From positions 162,695,438-162,759,437 of the forward strand of contig NC_080540.1 in assembly GCF_028640845.1 (NCBI RefSeq): a stretch of 64,000 nucleotides of DNA, in the 5' to 3' direction. Positions 35,301-45,188 of this stretch are shown in pieces (positions within the stretch are counted from its first letter, which is position 1; every line of letters starts with the position of its first letter). The stretch is from Ahaetulla prasina (lineage: Eukaryota; Chordata; Lepidosauria; Squamata; Colubridae). The notes beneath the pieces are model-generated. The model did not search any database. It saw only the letters and a list, made by a program, of their open reading frames with translations, and had not been told where the DNA came from. The translations under genes were made by a program, and so were the position numbers.

Positions 35301-38300
35301 TTTAAAATATGGTTGCCTAGTTCTCTATGAATTTTCTTGCATGGGCTTAAACCGCTTGATCTTTAGTGGCATCCAGATGAAATCCATAGTTGCATTATTT
35401 TTTAAAGACTCTGGAGCGTTTTCTATGACTGGTCCTCAGCAGCAGATGGTATTGCTGCTACTTTCATGAATGATCCATTAGTTGATACCTTTGCTGCATG
35501 CACATGGCTATATATACTCCACCAGAATGTGTTTCACCTTTAAAAAAAAAAAAGCAGCAACTTTGCCTTTCTTGGGTTCACTTTTTTATTCCTATTTCGA
35601 CCAGCAGCAGCAACAACAACAACAACAACAACAAAGGATTTCATGACAGTGTGCCTGAAATTATGCAGCCAGTTTCAGCCACAGTATATGGGACAATGCT
35701 CTCTGCACATGAGGTCATCTTCTCAGGATTAATGTTTTTGACTCCATACGTTGCAGAATAGGGCAGCAGCAAATTTACACGGGTGTGGGAAACGATCAAG
35801 TTTAATTCTCCTATTTATGCATTAGATTTTCATTTGCATCATAAACTAAATTAGCAAAGCAATTCAGTGTGGGAAAAGAGTGTGCCTTTGCAGACACTAA
35901 AACCTCATGGACGTTTTAAGATAAAGCACTTATTTTTAATCTCTGGATCATATAATTAGTAAGAAGTTTTCTGTTGTCTTGCATACTGCAATGGCTCCAA
36001 ATTTTCCTGTAGTCCCCCCCCCTCCAATTTGGGAAACCAAATGCTAAGCAAATTATGGGAACAGTAGACCTCTTGCCATATTCTAAGCTTCTGATTTCCT
36101 TATGTATTTTTTTTCCATTTGGTTATAGAGAACGGTACAAGGATATAATAAGGGAGAGTTTCCATACCGATACAAGGTCCTGTTGAATGGATTTAGTTTT
36201 TGTTTTTGCAATTGGGTAAGCTACAAAATTATATAGATAGGGAAAGCCTAAAGTGATCTCTTCTCTTCCTATTTATTACTATCTCTCTGCTGAAATATCT
36301 ATTCAGAATGAAACCTCATGGCTGTATCTAGTAAAATCAAAGCATGTTTTCATTCAAGACATGTACAAGAAACACATTAGCCTGATTTTCAGTCAGTCAG
36401 TATGTAAGTATACGGCAACTGAAATCTAAAGTTCTAAAGCCGGATGGCTATGTTTTACTTTAAAAGCTGCCAGTAATATAGTGGGAAGCAATTCATTAAA
36501 GAGATATAGTACCTAGGAGGTTAAAGAAATTCATGCCCACTCCTAGTTGCAATTTCCATTGAGATATGACAGTGCTTGCCAAGAAACCATTCAGTTTGCA
36601 AATCTTAAGAAAGCAGTTTTAGAGTTTCGGCTATAAATAAGCACACCTTAAGAAATGTCTCAGTACCAAGAGATTTATTTCCTACTAAAAATGCACATTA
36701 TTTAAATTTGGCACATAATTTTCGGCAACAAAACATTTATTTGTTTAGGTAACATCTCTGTAACTTGGCATTAAGGGCTCAATACTCTTTATAGCAGTTC
36801 AAACACCTTTCCCCCAATTTATCCTTGCTAAATCACTAATGCTTAGCTTCCCCTCATCCACCCAGTAAGCTCCATGGCTGAGCACGATCTTGTCCTTGGG
36901 TCTCCCTGAGTTCCAAATCAATACTCCAATTCTTAACATCTCTGATCTCCCTTATGGTCTTAAAACAGCAATTAAAAGTTTTCTGAAGAGAGACCTTACA
37001 AGGATATTTCATCACAGTAGAGGTAAAGCATTGTTGTTGTTAGAGAGACACATAAAACGACTGGGTCAGTCAAGAAACCCTGAAAAATTGTCCTTACCAC
37101 TGTTGCAAACAGAGCTGGAGAAGGTCTCCCCTCAATTATATCTCCTCCCCCCCACAAGACTAAGTTAAAACTGTATTGGACAGATCTTGAAAGCAGAGTG
37201 TGTAAATGGAAGGGAGGGAGGAAGAGTAAAGAAAGAAAGAAAGAAAGAGAAAAAAGAAAGAAAAATTAAAGGCACTCCAGACAATTGCTCATTTTGTAAT
37301 GAGTTATTACTTCAAAGGTCATTAGAAAGGATAAGGGCGGCCATAAAACCAGCCTGGCTAGTATACTTTCCCTATTGAGATGATCATTATTGGCTTATTA
37401 ATCTGCAATAATGTTGAATTATACACAGTAATAAATAGGGAAAAGGTTGACTTAGAGTTTTAAGCATGTTATGGATCTCCAAGTGAACATTGCAAAGCAG
37501 TAAGGCTCCCTTGGAATGAGTGGCCCATCTTCCCAAAGCATTTGATATCTTTTCCGGTTCTGTTTCACCGTGTTCTCTATTCCCAACTCCCCCAGGAATG
37601 TTCAGTTTTGCCAGTCTCGGTACACTTTTCCATTTTCCAAAGAAGAGGATATTCGTTGGCTGGATTGCCCTGATCAACTGCTAAAAAAAAAAAAAGTAAA
37701 CAAAATTAGTTACTGGAATATCCCAAGGTTGTAAAAGCCTCTTTGTTTTCCTCTGCCCAATGAAGCATTTTAGATTTACACAAGAAGAGTGTTTGGTCTG
37801 GAGAATTAAAATGCTAAAGCATATCTAATCTGCCCTGAGAGATCCAAAGTACACACATACTTGCTAAGTCAGCTTAAAACACCTTCTCTCTCTCTTTCTC
37901 TCTCTCTCTCTGTGTATGTGTGTTTGTACTTAGGATCACACATCTTTGTTAAGGAAATGCAAGGAGGCCCTGAGAAATTAGCAAGTAGGACTTTCAGAAA
38001 TGGGGTCTTGTTGTAAATCTTACTCTCAGTTTCATTCCCTCCCCCAGTCAAGGTAGCGTGTGTTTAGCAAACTCCTTTAGAACAAAGTGCACCCCAAATG
38101 TATTTTAGTTTATCATTATTTGAGACCCAGTGCACTGCTTTTGAAAGAAAGTTCTGCTTTATTTTGAAAATAATACTGAATGAGGTGTAGAAGCAAAAAA
38201 TAACAGCAACTTGATAGAGGCCCTTGGGAGCAAGCACTATTGGAGGACTTCCTCTCAAGTAAAGATAGATAGGCTGTGGGGGTATTATATACTGGGGTAC

Positions 38301-38550
38301 TTCCTCCCCCACTAATTATGCTTCCTTTAAAACTGCAATTTTGCTCATCCAAGGTGGCAAAACTTCAGTGCCTAAAACTTAAATCTTGTAAACTAATCTT
38401 GAGGCCGAGAAACTCCTCCAAAAATGAAAACCTGCTCTCTTTGGATTCCTTAAAGAAAGATATAGCTATAAATATAGAAGATAGATATAGAAGATATAGA
38501 TATAGAAAATATAGAGATAGGCATAGCTATAGAATTAGATAGAATTGTAG
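32350..38550. other. Intergenic, largely unrecognised
   Basis: About 6 kb with few repeats: (CTC)n at about 33994-34025, a C-run at 34650-34663, (CAA)n at 35604-35634, (AAAG)n at 37228-37262 and (CT)n(GT)n at 37884-37925. At 36890-37168 a frame resembling an L1-like ORF2 segment (IFHHSRGKALLLLERHIKR) is a weak guess. No gene is supported. Confidence 0.5.
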
Positions 38551-38580
38551 ATATATGGATATAGAAATAGTCAATATAGA

Positions 38581-38606
38581 TATGATAGATAGATAGATAG
38601 ATAGAT

Positions 38607-38682
<76 letters not shown>
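38581..38682. repeat. (GATA)n microsatellite
   Basis: About 25 GATA units with one short interruption, preceded by imperfect ATAGAT repeats from 38460. Confidence 0.96.
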
Positions 38683-39098
38683 TTCCAGCTAAAACGATTG
38701 CAATGATAAAGACCTCACAACCGGATGAGCCCAACCAGGTTTGCGCTCAGATTGATGACTGAAAAGGTATACTAAGTGCCTTCCGACTTCAGGTGCACGA
38801 GCAAATGCCCGGGTCTTGCCTGATCTCTCTCTGCTCCCCCATCTTCAGTGGGGCAAGGGCAGAGAGAAAGAAGGGAGAGTCAACACGCCCACCCCGAACC
38901 CCAAAAGGAAGGTACAATTAAATCTAAGATTAATGTCCTCCCCTTCTGCCACCAACCAGCGAAACCTCGCGTTTTATTGCCAGGGCTCGGACAGCTGATC
39001 ATCGCCGCGCTCAAAGGTTCCGGGCGTCCGGGAGCTCAGCATCCGAATGGCCGCGCATCCAAGGCCACCCTGACCGCGGAGAAGGATGCTTGCAACCC

Positions 39099-39177
39099 CT
39101 TCCTTCCTTCCTTCCTTCCTTCCTTCCTTCCTTCCTTCCTTCCTTCCTTCCTTCCTTCCTTCCTTCCTTCCTTCCTT
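39099..39177. repeat. (TTCC)n microsatellite
   Basis: About 19 TTCC units at the left part of the CpG-rich block. Confidence 0.97.
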
Positions 39178-41328
39178 TTTTTTTCTTTTTGGGAGGCGTC
39201 CACTGTATCTCCTCTTCCTCCCCTTCCCCTGGCCTTCCGTCCTCCAGTCAACCCTACCTAGAAAAAGAAAGGAGAAAGACAAACGCCACACCTCCAGGCG
39301 CGTCTCAGGTTGTGAATCATTCTTTCTATCCCAGTTTATCAGGTCAGGTTAAACAACAAAACAAAACAAAACACAACCACACACCCACCCATCCACGTGT
39401 TCTTCCTCGGGCTGTACGCTTCCTTCGTCTCCGTTCACCAACTCCAACACAGCCGTTTTCTCCGAAAACTCCGGATGGCTTTGGATCTGTCAAAAGAACT
39501 CCGGGGGGGGGGGGAATCACATTTATAAGGAAAGATGGAGCGAGGGAGGAGATTATAAAGAGAAATCGTACCAAGTTAAACGCTTAGCTCTCTCTCTCTT
39601 CTCCCCTGCCCCAAACGTAATTGTTCCTTTTGTGCCAGGAGTTGGCACACCTCGCGTTGCTTTAGTCGGAGCGCATGTTTTTCACGGGGAGGCAGAGGGC
39701 AAATTTCTAGCCGGCTCTTTTTAATTCCCTACCATCATCACTCCGGTTCCCCAGTCCTCAGTATTTTTTTTTCCCCAAAGGAGGCGAAACGCCTCGGCCC
39801 CGAGTTTCTACTATTCGCTGTCCGTTAGGCCTTTCTACGAGCCGCGCGTCCCGCCTGTGGGAAGCATAGGCAAAGAGGAATACCCACCCCGAAATCCACA
39901 GAACGGGGCTTTGGGGAGAGTTGGGACTTCATCAAAACCCTTTTCTACATCTTGGATAATTTCGTCCCTGCCCGCGCTCTCTCTCCAAGGGGGGTGGGTG
40001 GGAAAGGAATTAACCTGGCGAAAGGGCTCCTTAAGCGGTAGAAAGTGCAGCAAAGCTGGGTTCGCTTTCTTTCTGTTTTCCTCTCCTTGTTTACAGCTAC
40101 CGAAGGCAAAAGAGACCCATAAATCTTAAGGCAGCCCACAGAGACAAGTGCATTTGTATGCATCGTTAGAACTAGCTAATACCTAAACCCATTAGCGAGC
40201 CATGTAGAATTCCAGTTTCCGGTGTCCATTAACTGACAGTTAAATTCTAGAGGAAAGGCCAGGACGATTAACATAAGCTATATCCATCATATTGTTTGTC
40301 ATAATAGATTAGTCAACGATGGATGTGAGTGCGTGAAACTTTCTCTTTTCTTTTCTTCCCATCCTTGGTGCCGGGCTAATTTTCCAAATAAGGGACCCCG
40401 CTATATTTCGGCCCGCCTCCTCCCAACCCATCCAAGGCTCGGGTGCTTCAGATAGCGAGGGAAAGGGCGAGCATCGATTGCGCGCCTGCGGCAGGTCGCT
40501 TCGAAGAGCGAGCGTAGGGGAAGAGGGATGGAGGCAGTGCCTCAAGATGAAACCCAGAGCTGGGGTGGGGGGAGGAAAGAAGGCAAACGAGCCCAAGGAG
40601 AACCCGCCTGCCAATGAGAGACTTGTGTGTGGGGTGGGGGGTGGGGGTCGATTGGGAAATTCAGAGTGAGAATCCGGCTGCCCAGGGGCGGCCAGGTGCC
40701 CGCTTGGCCCCTCCACATCCTGGGATGTCACCGGTCTTACTCTAAGGCGAGAGCGCAAAAGGGTTGGCGTCCTTTTTCAGATGCGTCGCCCTTCTGGTTG
40801 CCAGGCGTACTTGATTTGATTTTACTTAAAGGGGCAGGGATAGCAAGGGTAGCAAGGGATTTCCTCCCCAACCCCCACGCCCCAAGATTAACGTCTCCTG
40901 TCTGGTTTCTTTTTCCCTTAATGGGTCCTCTTCTCCCATTCTCGTCGCCACCCCCCTTCCGTGCCTTGGCCGGCTCTTTCTTGTCCCTGGTCTTTGTTGA
41001 ATGACGTTGGCTTACGTGTCCCGCGTCTCGCTCCCCGGCACCATCCCTCCCTCCCTCCCTCTCTCTCTCCCAGCCCTAGCCCACCACTCCTAAGCACCAC
41101 CACTCCAGGAACCTGAGCCCGCTCGCTGGTAGGAAGGCGCTGCTGGCACTCCACCCTTCCCCCTGAGCTGCATCCCTCCCCCTCCTGCCCCTCCCTCCTC
41201 CCCCTCCTCCTTGTTTGGGCTTGGCAAAGATAAGTGAACTTTTGTAGCTCTGCTTTTCCGTCTTCGCCCGCGAAAGCGTTAAAGGTAAGGGTCTGGAACT
41301 CGTAGGCAGCAGCCGGCTTTTGTAGCGG

Positions 41329-41336
41329 TGATTTAT
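41329..41336 (+). promoter_or_regulatory. PBX/HOX bipartite site, copy 1
   Basis: TGATTTAT matches the PBX-HOX composite consensus and lies 12 bp before the DR5 element. Confidence 0.45.
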
Positions 41337-41348
41337 GGCTTCAATCTT

Positions 41349-41365
41349 GGTTCACCCAGAGTTCA
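41349..41365 (+). promoter_or_regulatory. DR5 retinoic-acid response element, copy 1
   Basis: GGTTCACCCAGAGTTCA is GGTTCA, five spacer bases, AGTTCA. The half-sites equal those of the classic DR5 element of the RAR-beta promoter; only the spacer differs. DR5 elements drive neural expression of Hox4-group and 3' Hox genes in other vertebrates. Confidence 0.75.
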
Positions 41366-41401
41366 CATGGATTTGCTGCTTCTGAGAGCTAAAGATGGTC
41401 T

Positions 41402-41414
41402 CACTTGACAAGTG
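41402..41414. promoter_or_regulatory. CACTTG-A-CAAGTG palindrome, copy 1
   Basis: Two inverted CACTTG half-sites separated by one base. They fit NK2-type homeodomain or E-box factors. The palindrome recurs at 41781-41793 in the second copy. Confidence 0.35.
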
Positions 41415-41706
41415 TGACTATTCGAAATGCCTCCTCCCTCCTCTCTCCCAGCCCTAGCCCACCACTCCTAAGCACCACCACTCCAGGAACCTGAGCCCGC
41501 TCGCTGGTAGGAAGGCGCTGCTGGCACTCCACCCTTCCCCCTGAGCTGCATCCCTCCCCCTCCTCCCCCTCCCTCCTCCCCCTCCTCCTTGTTTGGGCTT
41601 GGCAAAGATAAGTGAACTTTTGTAGCTCTGCTTTTCCGTCTTCGCCCGCGAAAGCGTTAAAGGTAAGGGTCTGGAACTCGTAGGCAGCAGCCGGCTTTTG
41701 TAGCGG

Positions 41707-41714
41707 TGATTTAT
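41707..41714 (+). promoter_or_regulatory. PBX/HOX bipartite site, copy 2
   Basis: Same TGATTTAT site in the second module copy. Confidence 0.45.
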
Positions 41715-41726
41715 GGCTTCAATCTT

Positions 41727-41743
41727 GGTTCACCCAGAGTTCA
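41727..41743 (+). promoter_or_regulatory. DR5 retinoic-acid response element, copy 2
   Basis: Identical 17-bp DR5 element in the second copy of the tandem duplication. Confidence 0.75.
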
Positions 41744-41780
41744 CATGGATTTGCTGCTTCTGAGAGCTAAAAGATGGTCT

Positions 41781-41793
41781 CACTTGACAAGTG
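41781..41793. promoter_or_regulatory. CACTTG-A-CAAGTG palindrome, copy 2
   Basis: Second copy of the palindrome in the duplicated module. Confidence 0.35.
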
Positions 41794-41826
41794 TGACTAT
41801 TCGAAATGCCTCCCTCCCTCCCTCCA

Positions 41827-41859
<33 letters not shown>

Positions 41860-44395
41860 CCCCCTCCCCTCCCCCCCAGTGCAAAATCGTTTAAAATTGA
41901 ACCTTAAAGCCTCGGATTTGTTTTTAAAAGGGGCAGCCATCCAGTTTTAGGGATCCAAACGATTACATAAAGACATTTTATAGCAGATCCCTTTTAGGGG
42001 GTGGATGGGTGGGTGCATGTAAGGTTGTGCACAAATATACAATAGGCGTGAGTGATAATGCATGGTAGGTGCCTTAGAATATATACAATACAATAACATA
42101 ATACAATACAGAGAGTGACACAGGAATCTGTAGAGCAAACGAAGTGAGGGTCTTAGAGGGGACTGGGTCGGATCCCAGTCAGCCTTTCCTCTTCTCCCCC
42201 CCCCCGTTCTTTTTTTCCTCCCCATTTCTTTGTTGCCACTCTGACTTGGGGAGGGGGAAGGAGAATTGCGAGGCGAGGAGGATGGGAGGAGGGAGCCATT
42301 TGAAGCTGGCCTCCTGTTAAAGCTCAGAGAAATGGGGACGCTTCTCGCTTGGAGGGAGGGAGAGAGAGAGAAAGAGAAAGAGAGAAGGAAGAGCAGAGGG
42401 CGACCCTGCATTATTCGTTGCCTTTATTTTTTCCCCCGTCTGGTGTTTCCACCTTTAATTGTTATTAAAACAAGCTTTCCCCGCAAAACGTTTGTTAAAT
42501 ATATAAGCGATTGGGGATTTTTTTTAAAAAAAAGAGAGAGAGAGAGAGAGGATGCTGCAACAGCATGAAGCCCAGGTTTGCATAACGTGACCTGCCTGCC
42601 AAAAATTAGCCCTAGGGCGTTTGCTGGAATTGAACAACTCGAAATATTGGGGGGTGGGGGGGAGGGACAAAGAAGAAAAGAAACGGGTGACAAATTTCGT
42701 TAGGTTGATTTAAAATACCCGTATATTACTGTAGATAGATATGAGACTTGGGACTGTGAGCATCGTGGAAAAAGGTCTCAGAGGTCAAAGGGATTTCTCC
42801 GGCGTCTAGTTTCTATTTCCGAAAACCTGGAAAACGGGATTGACTGTCCAGCTAACGATGGTCCCGAAGTACAAGGGAGAGAGAGAGTCAACTTCGCTAT
42901 CCAGCCGCCTCTTCCTTTGGCGACCCAATTCGTTTTTAGGCGGAGTTAGCTCTTCATACTTATCTCATCCTAATCCAAACAACCCCCCCCGCAAGATCCT
43001 TTAACTAGCTGACCATTGTTAGGATGTTCGGACAGGTTGAGTGACCCTCGTTCGATTTTGGTGGGCCTGGATTTTAGGCCAGGCGCAAATCGCCTTGCTA
43101 CTTCGGGACGGGCCAGTTGTCGAGAAAGCCCTCGTGCTTGCCATGTCTGCCTTGCTAGCCCAGCTCAATTAAGCCGGAGGGGTGCATGTGAGGCTTTGTC
43201 CTGCTCCAAAGCACTTTTAGTTTGCAAGGGGTACCCCCGATTCCCAAGGAACTTTGTGGGCGGAGGCATTGCAACCGCGATTTCCCGGCCATGTGCCTCC
43301 CCCAAAGAGACGCTCCGTAAGTTTTCAGCCTACTACTACTTCCTCGGATCATTTCGTGGATCTGGGTCAGCGCCATCCTCTTCTGGGCTCCCTAACAACT
43401 GCGTCGGCCAGCCGTAGTTTCGGGTCCCTCTCCCGCAAAACGATAAGCAGCCCCCTCCTCTCTCCCCACCCCCCTTGTCCGGTTCAGAAGCTCCGAGCCC
43501 TCCAGAGATAGTGGATCTGTTTCAGCTCGCTTCGGATCGGGTCGCAGCGGCGGAGTTTTCTCGGCTTTGGAGAAAGAAGGCCAGGCTGGATCGCTCGGGG
43601 TTGCTTGGCCCTAAATAAGGAGAAATAGAGGTGCCCCATCTCTTTTCGCCCGTAACCAAAGCCCTTGTTAGGGAAGGTATTTTTGCCCGGAAGATTGGTC
43701 GGTCTTCCCTGCAAGTTTCAGCCGTCCCGTGTACGGACCTGCAGACGGCTTCTAGAAAGCCTATTGCGGCTGGGGATGCATAAATCCATATAAAATAACA
43801 GGGAATCGCAGAGATGTTCTGTTAATGCAATTCAAAGCTATCCATCGTCCTCCCAAATGCTTGTCAGGTCGCTGGCAAAATTCTAGAACGAAATGTTAAA
43901 AAGAAGAAGAAGAAAAAGAAGCCGTGGGAGGTGGAGTGAGAAAACAAATATTCCGTTGAAAGCAAACGATGAATACTCTGGCCCGTTACAATTAGCTCAG
44001 GTGCGGGGTGGGGGTGGTTGTGCAGGAACAAACCACGCAAGCCAGGTGGGATGAATTCCAGGTCGAATAAGTCCAAGGGAGGAGCGGGGGAGTGAGGAAG
44101 TTAAATAAAAAAAAAATAAGGCTGAAAACCGGTTTGGGGGTTGCTTGGCTGGTGGGCCTCCTCTTGAAAATATTTTTTCGTCTTAAATTGTCCTGTCCCT
44201 GGGAGCATCCTCTTGAAAATATTTTTGTTTTCAATTGTTAGCTCCCTGGCCGGTGTGGGGTGGCCTACAAAAACTCAGCCAAACTGCCGAAAAAGCGTTT
44301 GTACCAAACCGGCGTCCCTCTGCTGAAATGGTTTTGTTGGGAGAACTTAAAGAAGCAATCTTTTTAAATCAGTGGCCTGCCTCCCTTAATCTGCT

Positions 44396-44403
44396 ATAAA
44401 TCA
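44396..44403 (-). promoter_or_regulatory. PBX/HOX-like site TGATTTAT
   Basis: On the minus strand the context is GGTGATTTATAGC, very close to the GGTGATTTATGGC context in the duplicated module. It is a motif match only. Confidence 0.3.
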
Positions 44404-45129
44404 CCATCCCTAAGCAGATCTGTAAATGTGTCACCAAAGTTTCCCTCTTCGTTTGTCTGTACTTCTCTCTCCCTCCCTCTCCCTCCTGCTCCCTTCTCTC
44501 TAAGTTTTCTGTGTTCTGACTCCAAAGGGTTTCTGGATCATTTCATAGGAAAATTTCATTCAGGCAAGCAAGCAAGGGTGACTCAAAAGGCTGTAGGTAA
44601 ATGGACCTAAATCCACATGATTAAGCAAGGTATTCTCTAACAATCTGGCATAGGATAATCCAGAAGAAAAAAAAACTTTAGAAAGCTAGGAAAATTCATG
44701 GAGGATAGGCTTTGCCTACAGTAGAGCTATTGGCTTGAAACGTTGAATAGCACATCCATCTACAGGGGCACTTTATGACTCTAACCAAGGCTCATCCCAG
44801 AAAAGTCAGTCTTTCCCACAGTCTTTTCTGCTTGGAATTTCCAAAACCTCTGGCTACTTGTGCATGTATGGAAATAAGATGCAGGGTCCAGCAAGGCTGC
44901 TCCTATTTCTCCCCCTCCTCCCTCTGCTTTTTAAAAAAGGTTTTAGGTAAATTAGCAGTGATTCTATCTATGCCTCCTCTAAAGTAAGTCCCTTTGGTGT
45001 CAGTGGCATTTACTCCTGGAAAAGTGGACTCAAGATTGAAATTGTAATTACTTGGAATAATTTACATTGAACAGTGCTACAACTAAAATCTTAAACTTAA
45101 TGTGTGAAACCTATACATCTATTGTTGCT

Positions 45130-45188
<59 letters not shown>

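Larger units (their letters stand above)
41062..41439. repeat. 378-bp tandem duplication, copy 1 (regulatory module)
   Basis: This unit is followed directly by a second copy. By eye I find two differences: G/C near 41192 and one extra A in copy 2. CT-rich tracts lie on both sides and between the copies, which would favour unequal exchange. The unit holds a splice-donor-like AAAG|GTAAGG (41281-41290), TGATTTAT, a DR5 RARE and a CACTTG-A-CAAGTG palindrome. Confidence 0.95.
41440..41818. repeat. 378-bp tandem duplication, copy 2
   Basis: Second copy of the module at 41062-41439, offset 378 bp (379 after the extra A near 41772). It ends in a long CCTCC/(CT)n tract. Confidence 0.95.
38700..44400. 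promoter_or_regulatory. CpG-rich, mostly non-repetitive block, probable Hox regulatory region
   Basis: CpG dinucleotides are frequent here (for example 39000-39065, 39780-39850, 40430-40520 and 43020-43560), against an AT-rich, CpG-poor surround. Transposon insertions are nearly absent for more than 5 kb, unlike the rest of the window. It contains the duplicated RARE module at 41062-41818, TAAT-rich stretches (40140-40320) and GC boxes. No conserved coding exon is visible. It lies 5-10 kb upstream of Hoxc3 and could hold a distal promoter or non-coding 5' exons, which group-3 Hox genes often have. Confidence 0.55.

Noticed and set aside
36890..37168. L1 ORF2 gene fragment
   Set aside because: Resemblance is vague and no flanking L1 motifs were seen, so it is only mentioned within the intergenic entry.
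38848..39587. Frames rich in FLPS or GRKE repeats
   Set aside because: Translation of the (TTCC)n array.
43016..43417. 133-codon frame in the CpG-rich block
   Set aside because: GC-rich sequence keeps frames open by chance; no domain, no conserved motif and no splice context.
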